Below are positions 18,063 to 26,862 of a stretch of DNA of 64,000 bases, one piece after another (position 1 is the stretch's first letter; the number at the start of each line of letters is the position of its first letter). The position numbers and the translations under genes were made by a program. The DNA comes from JARRPM01 sp963765545 (lineage in GTDB: Bacteria; Pseudomonadota; Gammaproteobacteria; Pseudomonadales; Halieaceae), in the NCBI GenBank assembly GCA_963765545.1, contig CAVXWW010000004.1:2232001-2296000 (forward strand). The letters are read 5' to 3'. A model generated the notes under the pieces. That model worked only from the letters and a program-made list of their open reading frames with translations, searched no databases and was not told the origin of the DNA.

Positions 18063-18914
18063 TCAGGCTGCGCAATGCCAGCCGGCGACAGAGGCCCGCT
18101 CCATGTAGCGGTGCGTCGGCGGATAATCCATGACCGCGTAGTGCTGGGTACTGCGGTTATCCCAGATAGCTACACTGTTTTTGCGCCAGCGAAAGCGCAC
18201 CTGGAACTCCGGGATATGCGCTTGGCTCATCAGGTACCTGAACAGCTCGCCGCCAGCCTGGGTGGCGTCCTGACCGAAGCGCACCCGTTCGGGTTTATGG
18301 TAGTTGGTAAAATGAGTGGCCCAGGCACCCAGCACCAGTATTTTCTCACCGGTATCGGGGTGGGTCTGCACCACCGGATGCTCGACAGCGGGCCACTTGG
18401 CGCGAGTATTGGCGTGCTCTTCCTGCGGGATCATCGCGCTCATGGTGTCCAGAAAACTGTGGCTGGCCCACAAATCGGCGATCTCTGACTTGACGTCATC
18501 CGGGAGTTGTTCATACGCCATCACCATATTGGCCCACATGGTATCGCCGCCAACCGGCGGACATTCGATACAACGCAACACGCAAGCCCTGGACGGCACC
18601 TGGCGCCAGGTATTGTCGTGGTGCCAGGTGTTCTCATAACGGCCACCGGGTTTGTCCGGGGTCTTATAGATTTGCACCAGGCCGGGCGTGGTATCCGGAG
18701 TAGGCAGTACCGGGTGATCTTCAAGCTCGCCCATACGCGCGGCAAATGCGACGTGATCCTGACCGGAGATATCCTGGTCGCGCAGGAACAACACCCTGTG
18801 CTTCAGCAGTGCTGCATAGACTTCCTCGAACAGGCCATCATCATGAGCCGCATCGCGCAAGCTTACGTCGAGCAGTTCTGCGCCGATATTGCAGGTAATT
18901 TGTTCAACACGCAT
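18063..18914 (-). CDS. TauD/TfdA-family Fe(II)/2-oxoglutarate dioxygenase
   Basis: 283 residues. The iron facial triad is visible as WHHDNTW (His-x-Asp) and, near the C-terminus, QHYAVMDY (distal His); an Arg in YMERASVAGW is the likely 2-oxoglutarate anchor. These enzymes hydroxylate a substrate with release of CO2 and succinate; substrates include taurine, aryloxyacetates and other organic acids, and this one cannot be named. AGGAGG lies five bases before the ATG. First gene of a two-gene unit with the epoxide-hydrolase-like gene; a G/C palindrome lies 69 bases upstream. Confidence 0.88.
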   Translation of the reverse strand: MRVEQITCNIGAELLDVSLRDAAHDDGLFEEVYAALLKHRVLFLRDQDISGQDHVAFAARMGELEDHPVLPTPDTTPGLVQIYKTPDKPGGRYENTWHHDNTWRQVPSRACVLRCIECPPVGGDTMWANMVMAYEQLPDDVKSEIADLWASHSFLDTMSAMIPQEEHANTRAKWPAVEHPVVQTHPDTGEKILVLGAWATHFTNYHKPERVRFGQDATQAGGELFRYLMSQAHIPEFQVRFRWRKNSVAIWDNRSTQHYAVMDYPPTHRYMERASVAGWHCAA

Positions 18915-18982
18915 GAAGGCCTCCTGATTATGGGTTGGGATAGTGTGATGTCTGGACAGACTAATGGCTTTGAGGGTCGCGA

Positions 18983-19003
18983 ACCCCCCCCAGTGCTGGG
19001 GGT
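18983..19003. promoter_or_regulatory. C-run/G-run palindrome upstream of dioxygenase gene
   Basis: Arms ACCCCC and GGGGGT around a short centre (CCC AGTGCT), 69 bases before the dioxygenase start and just beyond the stop of the LAL regulator gene. The same design recurs near 21706 and 26779. Candidate operator of the LAL regulator (inference). Confidence 0.5.
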
Positions 19004-19004
19004 A

Positions 19005-21683
19005 CTACTCGAGAATTCCCAGCATGCGCGCCCTGGCCAGCAAGTGCTGACGGGTACCCGCCTGCAGTTTGTGGAACATATTTTTCAGGTGCCACTTCAC
19101 CGTCTGGTCACCCACGTCCAGGGCGAGGGCAATTTTCTTATTGGACAGGTTGCCCGCCAGCAATTGTAAAACTTCGGATTCCTTGGGAGTCAGTAAGGCG
19201 TTTGCCACCACCCGGGGCTGGTCCTTACCCTGCCTGACTGTGGACTGGACAGCGGCCCCTGTATTGGCCGAACTTTTTGCCGACCCGGCCTCAGCGCTCT
19301 CTGCAAAGGTGGGGTAGGAATCCACCGCAACCCGGCCCAGGCCAAGCGTGTTCGCCAGGCTCACAGCTTCGTGAATGATCTCCTTACAGTCGTCACCGCG
19401 CTGCTGGCCAGCAAGCGCCCTTAACAATTGCACCTGAATGGCATCACGTACACGGCGCAGCCGCTTCAATAGTGCATCGACAACTTCCAGCTCCGGAATT
19501 ACCGTATCCCAGCGATAGCTGACAATGGCGGCATAGACTCGAGCGATACCGTATTGGGAAGCAACCAGAGGCTCCAGCAACCCCCAGGTCGAGCGCTGTT
19601 TCTCTTCCAGGGCCTGCAATGCCGCCAATCGCGCCTGGCAGGCCTTGTCCTGGTGGCGCAGGGCCAGCATGCGGATCTCTTCTCCCAGGCTCGCGACGCA
19701 AAGCCGCGGCAGACCCCGCGAATCCCCAATCGCCCGCAGCTGCTCAATCAAATCATGGGCCTTGCTCTGTGCCCCCGAAATAGTGGCCAGTCGTGCGGCC
19801 GTCAGGTAACCGTGGATGATCGCGTCGGGCGGCGCGTGTCGTTCAAGTATGTCCAGTCGGTCAGCCAGCAACAGGCTGGCCTCGTCGAACAGCTCGCGCT
19901 CCCACAGCACCGCAGCCAGTGTTGCCGCAAGCATCGCCGCGATGGGGCTACGCCTGCCGGACTCTATTTCTGCCCGTGACAGCGCCTGGCGCAGTACGTC
20001 CTCTGCGAGCGCCACCTGGCCCTCCCAGAGATAGGTAAACCCCGATAGCCAGGCGGTCCAGCCCTGTGCGTAACTCAACTCAGGCGCACGCGAAAACTTA
20101 CGCAGCCGCTGCAGCAAATGGTTGGCATTCTCAGGCTTGCCGTTGAACAGCTCCAGCACGGCCTGCAGATTGGTGCCAATGATCTGCTGATGCTCGGGCT
20201 GTTCCTGCAGCGAGTCCCGCCAGGGTGCGATGGCGTCGCGCAGTTGCTCAAAGTCGTCATCGAAAAACGCCGCAGTGGCACAGATCTGGCCGGCTTCACA
20301 GCGCAGCCCCGGATCTGCCCCGGAATCTTTCATAACCGGCGTCACGAACTCGGCGGCTTCGGCGTGCCGCTCTCCCTGCGCCAGCGCCCAGCCAATGGCC
20401 AGACTCAGTTGAGGCCGACGCTTGATTTCGTCTTGCGGCAGGTGCTCGAGCCACTCCAGTACCCGCGACACCCTGCCCTGAGTCATAATCCCGTGCAGGC
20501 AATGCTCAACGAGGTCGAACGCAACGGCCTCGTCTCCGGCCAGCCGCGCATGCTGGGCAGCCTCCTCGAACAACTCGTGCTCAGCCAGCCACTGCGCCGC
20601 GCGTGCATGCAATTGCTGCCGATGTTCCTGAGGCAATCTCTCGAAGCGCTCACTGAGAAACTCGCGGGCAATGGGGTGAATCCTTACCCACTCGCCGGTT
20701 ATCACATCCTGGAATATCGGGGTCGCATCGCGCAGCTTGGCGAGCATGTCTGCGCTGTGGTCGTTGTCCGTCAGCCACTGGCACAGTTCCGGATGCACCC
20801 GCTCCAGACAGGAGATGGTGACCAGGAACATCACCTCGTCGACCTCCAGGCGGTTGACCAGGACTTCCATAAAATAGTGCTGGAGGTCGCCGCTGCTGGA
20901 CGACAACTCGGCAATGGCCTCACGCAGGTTAGCCCGCTTCATCACGCTGGACATGGCCAGTTGCACACCCAGCGGCCAACCCTCGGTCAACTCATACAGG
21001 CGCACGCAAGAGTCCTTGTCGATCCCCGCTGCGGGGCCGGCCTCCAGCACCTGGGCCGTCTCCTCCAGGGTGAAGCACAGGTCATCAGCGTAAAGGTGAA
21101 GAAAACGCCCACTGGCAATCAACTCGGCGAAATTCAGCGGGAATGACCGACGCGAGGCGAGAATAACCCGCAGATTTGCCGGCGCATTGAGCAGCAGCGC
21201 CATCAACAGGGTCTTCGCGGTCTCCTCGGGCAGGCTATGGGCATCATCCAGGATCAGCTCCACATACACCGCCATGCTGGCCACCTCAGCCAACCAGACT
21301 GTCAATGCCTCCAACTCGCCACCGCGGCGAACCGAGTAACCACTGCTGTCGCGAACAAACTTACCCGAACCACTGCCAATACTCAGGGCCACGTCAAGCC
21401 CGCGCACAAAACTGGCGGCGTCATCGTGTTCATCCAGGGTCAACCACGCCACGATAGCACCCGACTCCAGTGCCTCCCGCCGCCACTGCAACAACAATGA
21501 AGTCTTGCCATAGCCCACGGCGGCCTGCAGGGCAATAAAAGCCCGGTCACTCTGGTTGCCGCGGTTCAGGCCCAGGCGCTGGCGGTACAACAAGGAGCGG
21601 GACGCCTTGGGGGCTGTGGCCTTCAGGGTCAGGCGAGGGTCGTTGGTATGTTGTTTCATATAGCCGGAAAGTCTAACAGTCAT
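19005..21683 (-). CDS. MalT-like (LAL) LuxR-family transcriptional regulator
   Basis: 892 residues, the length of large ATP-binding LuxR regulators. Order of parts: P-loop AAVGYGKTSLLLQW (about 50-65), Walker B LILDDAHSL (about 145), a long TPR-like helical sensor region, and a C-terminal LuxR helix-turn-helix LTPKESEVLQLLAGNLSNKKIA...TVKWHLKNMFHKL. Such proteins bind ATP and an inducer, oligomerise and activate promoters. Neighbours are catabolic genes on both sides; the regulator likely controls them. A G/C palindrome lies 23 bases upstream of its own start, suggesting autoregulation. Confidence 0.9.
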   Translation of the reverse strand: MTVRLSGYMKQHTNDPRLTLKATAPKASRSLLYRQRLGLNRGNQSDRAFIALQAAVGYGKTSLLLQWRREALESGAIVAWLTLDEHDDAASFVRGLDVALSIGSGSGKFVRDSSGYSVRRGGELEALTVWLAEVASMAVYVELILDDAHSLPEETAKTLLMALLLNAPANLRVILASRRSFPLNFAELIASGRFLHLYADDLCFTLEETAQVLEAGPAAGIDKDSCVRLYELTEGWPLGVQLAMSSVMKRANLREAIAELSSSSGDLQHYFMEVLVNRLEVDEVMFLVTISCLERVHPELCQWLTDNDHSADMLAKLRDATPIFQDVITGEWVRIHPIAREFLSERFERLPQEHRQQLHARAAQWLAEHELFEEAAQHARLAGDEAVAFDLVEHCLHGIMTQGRVSRVLEWLEHLPQDEIKRRPQLSLAIGWALAQGERHAEAAEFVTPVMKDSGADPGLRCEAGQICATAAFFDDDFEQLRDAIAPWRDSLQEQPEHQQIIGTNLQAVLELFNGKPENANHLLQRLRKFSRAPELSYAQGWTAWLSGFTYLWEGQVALAEDVLRQALSRAEIESGRRSPIAAMLAATLAAVLWERELFDEASLLLADRLDILERHAPPDAIIHGYLTAARLATISGAQSKAHDLIEQLRAIGDSRGLPRLCVASLGEEIRMLALRHQDKACQARLAALQALEEKQRSTWGLLEPLVASQYGIARVYAAIVSYRWDTVIPELEVVDALLKRLRRVRDAIQVQLLRALAGQQRGDDCKEIIHEAVSLANTLGLGRVAVDSYPTFAESAEAGSAKSSANTGAAVQSTVRQGKDQPRVVANALLTPKESEVLQLLAGNLSNKKIALALDVGDQTVKWHLKNMFHKLQAGTRQHLLARARMLGILE

Positions 21684-21705
21684 CCCCCCCTTCCGGTACT
21701 GCCTT

Positions 21706-21726
21706 ACCCCACCTCATGGGGGGGGG
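21706..21726. promoter_or_regulatory. C-run/G-run palindrome in LAL / GST divergent promoter
   Basis: ACCCC, a seven-base centre ACCTCAT, then a run of nine G. It lies in the region between the LAL regulator (start 21683, minus) and the first glutaredoxin/GST gene (start 21851, plus). A second C-run is at 21684-21690. Third member of a shared motif set in this block. Confidence 0.45.
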
Positions 21727-21850
21727 CGGACCAAACCCGAATTGCTAAAGTGCCGGACATTGACCCGCGGTCGCTGCATTGAAGCTTGAGCAGCAGCAAA
21801 CAACGCAGACGGGTTGTGAGCAGCTCACCCAGATCCTGGAGATCCTGAAC

Positions 21851-22597
21851 ATGGCAAATACAATCAAGGGCGTGGTGTCGCTGGGTGCATCCCTGCTGCG
21901 CCCTACTCGGGGCCTGATCGCTGTTGGGCATCGCAAAAAGCCAAAAAAGACCCTGGTACTGTATGAGGCAGAATACTGCCCGTACTGCCGTTATGTGCGC
22001 GAAGCCCTGACCGCACTGGACCTCGATGTGCTGATCTACCCCATCCCCAAAAAGGGCAGCCGCTTCAAGGAGAAATTGATCGCCACCGGGGGCAAGGCCC
22101 AGGTACCGTTCCTGCTTGATCCCAATACAGACGCCAGGCTGCATGAGTCCGAGGCCATCGTAAAGCACCTGTACACTGAATATGGGCCCAAAGATGCGAA
22201 GATACCCGCGCTGGGCATCAAGTCTTCCCTGAACGCCACCCTGCTGCGTGGCGGCAAGGGTATGTTCGCCACTCCGGGCATGGCGCCTGAAAAGCCGCTG
22301 GAACTTTACTCCTTTGAAGCCAGCCCTTTCGCCCGCCTGGTGCGCGAGACCCTGTGTGAGCTCGAGCTCCCCTTCCTGCTCCACAACGTGGGCAAGGCGC
22401 CGGGAAAGCTGGACGAGTGGCTGCCGCCGGAGCTGCGTCAAAAGCGCGGCTATGCGCCAGAAACCAAAAACCGCAAATTATTGGCAGAACGTGGTGGCAA
22501 GGTAATGATTCCCTACTTGGTCGACCCCAACACCGGAACTGCCATGTACGAATCCGGCGACATTCAGCGCTACCTGCGCACCACCTATGGCCCCTGA
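21851..22597 (+). CDS. double glutaredoxin/GST-N-domain protein, copy 1
   Basis: 248 residues from ATG 21851 (GGAG upstream); the frame reaches 21779 but the added part is not conserved with copy 2. A short N-terminal hydrophobic/basic stretch is followed by two thioredoxin-fold GST-N modules: LYEAEYCPYCRYVREAL with the CPYC redox pair, and later LYSFEASPFARLVRETLCELEL where the Cys pair is replaced by SPFA. Each ends in MYESGDIQRYL or LHESEAIVKHL, the glutathione-contacting ES-I element. Glutathione-dependent redox or conjugation chemistry is likely. Copy 2 follows after 18 bases; together with the transporter they form an operon. Confidence 0.82.
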   Translation: MANTIKGVVSLGASLLRPTRGLIAVGHRKKPKKTLVLYEAEYCPYCRYVREALTALDLDVLIYPIPKKGSRFKEKLIATGGKAQVPFLLDPNTDARLHESEAIVKHLYTEYGPKDAKIPALGIKSSLNATLLRGGKGMFATPGMAPEKPLELYSFEASPFARLVRETLCELELPFLLHNVGKAPGKLDEWLPPELRQKRGYAPETKNRKLLAERGGKVMIPYLVDPNTGTAMYESGDIQRYLRTTYGP

Positions 22598-22615
22598 ATC
22601 ACTGAGGAAACTACC

Positions 22616-23377
22616 ATGCACAACCCCGTAACCGTAGCCAAAGCTGTAGCCTCACTGGGAACATCTGTTCTGCGGGTCAACCGCGGCCTGGTCGTAAAAG
22701 GCAACCGCAAGAGACCCGTCAAAACCCTGGAACTGTTCGAGGCCGAGTACTGCCCCTATTGCCGCCATGTCCGTGAGGCGCTTACCGAGCTGGATCTGGA
22801 TGCCATGATTTACCCTATCCCCAAGAACGGCAAACGCCACAAGGCGCGTCTGAAACGAATGGGGGGTGAAGGCAAAGTACCGTTCCTGCACGATCCCAAC
22901 ACCGGCGTAAAAATGGGCGACTCGGAAGCTATCGTGAAATACCTCTATGATGAGTATGCGCTGGAAGGCGAGCCTGTACCTGAACGTCGCATCCTGACGT
23001 CAACTATGGCCACGCTGACCCGCGGCAAGAGCGGCATGTTTGCGGTTCCCAACAAGCCCGCCAAAAAGCGCCTGGAGCTCTACTCCTTTGAGGCCAGCCC
23101 GTACGCCCGACTTGTACGCGAAGTCTTTTGCGAGCTGGAAATACAGTATTTACTGCACAACTGCGGCAAGACCCCGGGTGGCCACTCCGATTATTACCCG
23201 CCGGAGATTCGCCATGACAATATGCACAACTACATGCCCGGCACAGAGAACCGCCGCAAGTTCCTGGAGCGGACAGGGTTTATCATCATGCCCTACATCT
23301 TCGATCCTAATACCGGCATTGAGATGTACCAGTCCACAGATGTTATGGCGTACCTGCGCGAGACTTACCAAGCGTGA
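22616..23377 (+). CDS. double glutaredoxin/GST-N-domain protein, copy 2
   Basis: 253 residues; tandem paralogue of the preceding gene. Module one has LFEAEYCPYCRHVREAL (CPYC), module two LYSFEASPYARLVREVFCELE (SPYA). The ES elements are MGDSEAIVKYL and MYQSTDVMAYL. A GAGGAA ribosome site precedes the ATG. The stop overlaps the GTG start of the following transporter by four bases (GTGA). No C-terminal all-helical GST domain is present, so these are unusual two-headed glutaredoxin-fold proteins. Confidence 0.82.
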   Translation: MHNPVTVAKAVASLGTSVLRVNRGLVVKGNRKRPVKTLELFEAEYCPYCRHVREALTELDLDAMIYPIPKNGKRHKARLKRMGGEGKVPFLHDPNTGVKMGDSEAIVKYLYDEYALEGEPVPERRILTSTMATLTRGKSGMFAVPNKPAKKRLELYSFEASPYARLVREVFCELEIQYLLHNCGKTPGGHSDYYPPEIRHDNMHNYMPGTENRRKFLERTGFIIMPYIFDPNTGIEMYQSTDVMAYLRETYQA

Positions 23378-24243
23378 CTAATGAGCTGTTGAGTCAGGCC
23401 GTCGGGCCCATCATTGCCATCTTTCTGGTTGCGGCGATGTTCAGCCTCGGACTGGACCTGACCCTGCGGCAGATCGTGGGCTCACTGCGAGACAAGGCAC
23501 TGGTGACCCGGTCCCTGCTGGTCAATCTGCTGGCCGTGCCATTGCTGGCACTTGCGGTTACCGCCCTGATCCCAATGGACGAAGCGCTGCGCACCGGCAT
23601 TGTGGTGTATGCGATTGCCGCCGGCACGGAAGGTGGCCCCAAGTTTGTACAGATAATCAGGGGCAACTCCGCTTTCGCTTTCGGGCTACTGACGCTTTTG
23701 CTCGTTTTCACTGTCGCTCTCGTGCCGTTGATAATTCCCCTGGTAATACCCCATGCAGAAATCCATACCGGCGCCCTGGTGATCAAATTGCTGCTGGTGG
23801 TTGCCCTGCCAATCTGCTCGGGGCTGTTCATCAATGGCCGCTACCCCGGATTGGCTGCCCGCCTGAGCCCACTTGCGCATCACCTGGCGATGCTGCTGCT
23901 ATACGGCCTGTTTTTTCTGCTGATTTACGTCAACTTCAGCGAGATTGCTTCGCTGCAGGTAAGCGCCCTGCTTGCGGGACTGTTGTTCTTCGCACTCGCC
24001 TTTACCGCGGGCTACCTTGCCGCCGGGCCAGACCGACACAATCGGCGCGCCCTGGGGATTATGACCTTTGCACGCAACGGCAGCATCGCCATGCTGATTG
24101 CCAGGGAGGTTTTTAGTGACGAGCCTCAGGTACTGGTGATGGCGACTATTATGACCGTCGCTTCAGTCGTTATCGTGGTAGTGATAGTCAACGTTTTCAA
24201 ACGTCTCGACCTGTCAGGTATCAGCCAGACTGAACAACACTGA
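23374..24243 (+). CDS. bile acid:sodium symporter family (BASS-like) transporter
   Basis: 289 residues, eight to ten hydrophobic helices, GTG start overlapping the upstream stop. The pattern MFSLGLDLTLRQI near the N-terminus and AAGTEGGPKFVQIIRGNSAFAFGLLTLLL in the core are those of BASS/SbtA-superfamily carriers, which import organic anions with sodium. A substrate cannot be named, but the linkage to catabolic genes (CoA ligase, GMC oxidoreductase) fits uptake of a carboxylated hydrophobic compound. Ends 80 bases before the convergent AhpD-like gene, with a short inverted repeat (GCACCG/CGGTGC) at about 24246-24265. Confidence 0.8.
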   Translation: MTNELLSQAVGPIIAIFLVAAMFSLGLDLTLRQIVGSLRDKALVTRSLLVNLLAVPLLALAVTALIPMDEALRTGIVVYAIAAGTEGGPKFVQIIRGNSAFAFGLLTLLLVFTVALVPLIIPLVIPHAEIHTGALVIKLLLVVALPICSGLFINGRYPGLAARLSPLAHHLAMLLLYGLFFLLIYVNFSEIASLQVSALLAGLLFFALAFTAGYLAAGPDRHNRRALGIMTFARNGSIAMLIAREVFSDEPQVLVMATIMTVASVVIVVVIVNVFKRLDLSGISQTEQH

Positions 24244-24324
24244 AAGCACCGCCAGGAAGCGGTGCCAGGTTAGGAAAATCAGCAGGGATGCGGCGGCCAC
24301 AAGAGTCGTGACACAACAAATGGA

Positions 24325-25101
24325 TCAGGATGCTTTGCCTTGCTCAGGCTCGTCATAGTGCGCGACATAATCTATCATACTGCCCCACACTTCTTTGAAA
24401 GGCCGTTTGGCCTCGCGCGCCAGTAGCATGACCACCACCGGCGCCGCCGACCAGAACACACCACTCATTACGATCTCATCCAGCAGGTGGCTGTCATTGG
24501 CCGGGTTGCCCTTCATCCGCGAGAGCATCGCATCCCAGGTATTGGCGCCGCGATTGGCTATGTCCATCACCCGGGCAACGAGTTCGATCTCCTTGATCTC
24601 GTGCGCGTCGTAGTGCTGTTCAAGTTCGGCGCGCAACTCCTTAGAGACCGGCCCATAGTTGGCCGATACCAGCGCACGCACATAAGAAATGGCTACCCAC
24701 TTGCTCCGGTCGAAGCCCTTTGGGTCCATGTTCTCGATATGTGCCAACTCCTCCTCCGGAACGCCGGAAAGATAGGCCCACTCGTGATGACCCCAGGTGC
24801 AGTAACGGCAATCATTCAGCTTCGCTACCGCAAGCATAAGCTCTTCGCGAAAACCCGGATCCAGCTCCTGCTTGCCCCATATCTGATAGATCATGGAAGC
24901 CTGCGGCGCCAGGGAATACAGATTGCCGACGAACTCACGGGCAGTCATGGTGCGCTTGCGAAAACCGCCGAAGGTGGTTTTGGTCTTTTTCACCTTCTGG
25001 GCGCGAGGTTTGCGCTTTCGAATGGGCGTCGTCCGCCCTGACTCCGGCGTAACTGCCTGACGACTGGTTTTGGCTTTCGCTTTCGCTTGTGTTGCGGGCA
25101 T
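24325..25101 (-). CDS. carboxymuconolactone decarboxylase / AhpD-like protein with basic N-terminal tail
   Basis: 258 residues from ATG 25101, which has GAGG seven bases upstream; a TTG at 25140 would lengthen it. The first 50 residues are rich in Lys, Arg, Ala and Thr and look disordered. The rest is the all-helical CMD/AhpD fold with LNDCRYCTWGHH (CxxC plus His, the AhpD-type redox site). The basic tail is not normal for the family. It is the second gene of a unit with the AMP-forming ligase, overlapping or nearly touching it. A redox or peroxidase role is more likely than decarboxylation. Confidence 0.8.
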   Translation of the reverse strand: MPATQAKAKAKTSRQAVTPESGRTTPIRKRKPRAQKVKKTKTTFGGFRKRTMTAREFVGNLYSLAPQASMIYQIWGKQELDPGFREELMLAVAKLNDCRYCTWGHHEWAYLSGVPEEELAHIENMDPKGFDRSKWVAISYVRALVSANYGPVSKELRAELEQHYDAHEIKEIELVARVMDIANRGANTWDAMLSRMKGNPANDSHLLDEIVMSGVFWSAAPVVVMLLAREAKRPFKEVWGSMIDYVAHYDEPEQGKAS

Positions 25102-25123
25102 CGTTCGACCTCGGCTTATGAAT

Positions 25124-26698
25124 TTATTGACTGCGCTCAAATTGTTGTCGGCTGGTCTCGCGCACCGTGCGCCGCAACACTTTACCCACGGGGCTCAGGG
25201 GCAGCGCCGATACAAAGTTGATCGTCCTGGGCACGCTGTGGCTGGGTAGTCGTTCCTCAAGGAACTTGAGCAGCTCTTCCACCACTGTTTCTGCCTCGCC
25301 GCGCAATACCACTTCAGCATGCACCCACTCACCACACTCGGGGTCCGGGATGCCAACTACCGCAGCCATAACGACAGTCTCGTGTGCCATCAGTGCGGAT
25401 TCGACCTGATTGGGATAGACATTGCAGCGCTTATGAACAATCGTATCCTTGAGCCGATCGAGCACATACAGGTAACCGTCTTCATCCAATCGACCCATAT
25501 CGCCCGATTTCCAGAAGCCATCGCAGAATTCCTCAGCGGTTTTTCCAGGGTTGTTCAGGTAGCCCATACAGATAGCCCTGGATCGCATCCAGATCTCACC
25601 GTCCTGTCCGGTAGCAACGGGCTGCCCGTCGTCACCGACTATCATCAGCTCAATACCCGGCACCACACGGCCGGCGGACGACAGGTGCGCCTCGCTACCT
25701 CCGGCATCGGGCATATGCTCGGCCTTGCTGAGCACACTTACCGCACCAGCATGTTCAGAGCTGCCATATAGCTGGATGAAGATGTTGCCAAAACGCTGCT
25801 GCAATTGCTTGAGCCGGGTGGGGCTCATCGGCGATGCCCCGTAGTACATCGTCTGTAACGATGACAGGTCATGCCTGGCCACCTCCGGATCATCCAGCAT
25901 CCGGTATAGCATGGACGGTACCATCAAAGATGCAGTGACCCGCTCACGCTCAACCGCGGAGCAAAAGGTCAACATTGAGCGGTCATTCATCGTAATGGTA
26001 CAGCCGCCCTTGAAAAGCACCGGGAAGAACACCATGCCACTGGCGTGGCTGATCATGCCGAAGTGAAGCAACCGCTCCTGGCGAACAGCGACCGGATCGG
26101 CCATCGCAAAATGAAGGTCCCTGTTAGCCATAAAGTTGTCAGTGCTGTACATGACTGCCTTGGGTGCACCGGTGGTTCCGCCGGTAAACCGCAGAATCAT
26201 ACAGTCAAGGCGATCATCGCTTACAACGTTGGGATTGCGATCACTGACGCCTTCCAGCAAGTCCCAGAAATACAGTACGTCAGGGAATTCGGGCGGAGGA
26301 GGATCCATACTGACGATGGTGAGCCCGTGGTTTTTCAACAGTTCATAATGTGAAGGTAACAACTCGGCTTCGATGAACGCTGTCTTGGGTTTTACCAGTC
26401 CAATCTGGTTCTCCTGCACCTCCGGGGAGTCCGTGGTATTGGTATAGCAGGCACAGGCCTCCCCTTTATAGGCGGTGAAAAAACCCAGCAGGGACAGGTT
26501 GTCGTTATTGAGGATAGTGACCCAGGTATCGCCCCGGCGCAGGTCCAGGCGATCGCGCATCATATTGACAATACGATTGGTCAGCCGGTGAAACTCCCTG
26601 TAGCTGTAGCGGCGATCACGCTCGATATTGACCACGCACTCAGCGTCGCCGTATACCCGGGCGAGATTCTCACTGACGATTGAAAAGTCTAGATGCAT
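25124..26698 (-). CDS. AMP-forming acyl-CoA synthetase
   Basis: 524 residues of the ANL superfamily. A3/P-loop equivalent FTGGTTGAPKAVMYS, A5 LYGSSEHAG, A7 WKSGDMGRLDEDGYLYVLDRLKDTIVHKR, and the C-terminal catalytic Lys in SPVGKVLRR are all present. It activates a carboxylic acid to its adenylate and then CoA thioester; the substrate cannot be read off. Preceded by GGGAG. The gene shares its upstream region with the membrane protein at 26863, where a G/C palindrome lies. Fits a pathway for degradation of a lipid or steroid-like acid. Confidence 0.9.
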   Translation of the reverse strand: MHLDFSIVSENLARVYGDAECVVNIERDRRYSYREFHRLTNRIVNMMRDRLDLRRGDTWVTILNNDNLSLLGFFTAYKGEACACYTNTTDSPEVQENQIGLVKPKTAFIEAELLPSHYELLKNHGLTIVSMDPPPPEFPDVLYFWDLLEGVSDRNPNVVSDDRLDCMILRFTGGTTGAPKAVMYSTDNFMANRDLHFAMADPVAVRQERLLHFGMISHASGMVFFPVLFKGGCTITMNDRSMLTFCSAVERERVTASLMVPSMLYRMLDDPEVARHDLSSLQTMYYGASPMSPTRLKQLQQRFGNIFIQLYGSSEHAGAVSVLSKAEHMPDAGGSEAHLSSAGRVVPGIELMIVGDDGQPVATGQDGEIWMRSRAICMGYLNNPGKTAEEFCDGFWKSGDMGRLDEDGYLYVLDRLKDTIVHKRCNVYPNQVESALMAHETVVMAAVVGIPDPECGEWVHAEVVLRGEAETVVEELLKFLEERLPSHSVPRTINFVSALPLSPVGKVLRRTVRETSRQQFERSQ

Positions 26699-26778
26699 TC
26701 GCTTATCTCCCTAGTACCAGACGCGCAGTCCAATTGCAGATTATCTGTATATACTCTAGCCCAAACCCACGATAGTGA

Positions 26779-26812
26779 ACCCCCCGGGATGGGGGGGCCG
26801 GGGTGGGGGGTA
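26779..26812. promoter_or_regulatory. C-run/G-run palindrome in divergent promoter
   Basis: ACCCCCC, five-base centre GGGAT, a run of seven G, then after CC a further GGGGTGGGGGGTA. It sits 81 bases upstream of the acyl-CoA synthetase and 51 bases upstream of the membrane-protein gene. Same arms as the motifs at 18983 and 21706. Shared operator is inferred. Confidence 0.5.
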
Positions 26813-26862
26813 TCGACATACACTGGCCCCGCTCAGCAGCACCCGCGTATAGGAGAGTAGCA

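Noticed and set aside
20118..21146. Long plus-strand ORF (342 residues) opposite the LAL regulator
   Set aside because: Entirely antisense to a well-supported gene; composition is that of a shadow frame (rich in Gln, His, Arg, Leu).
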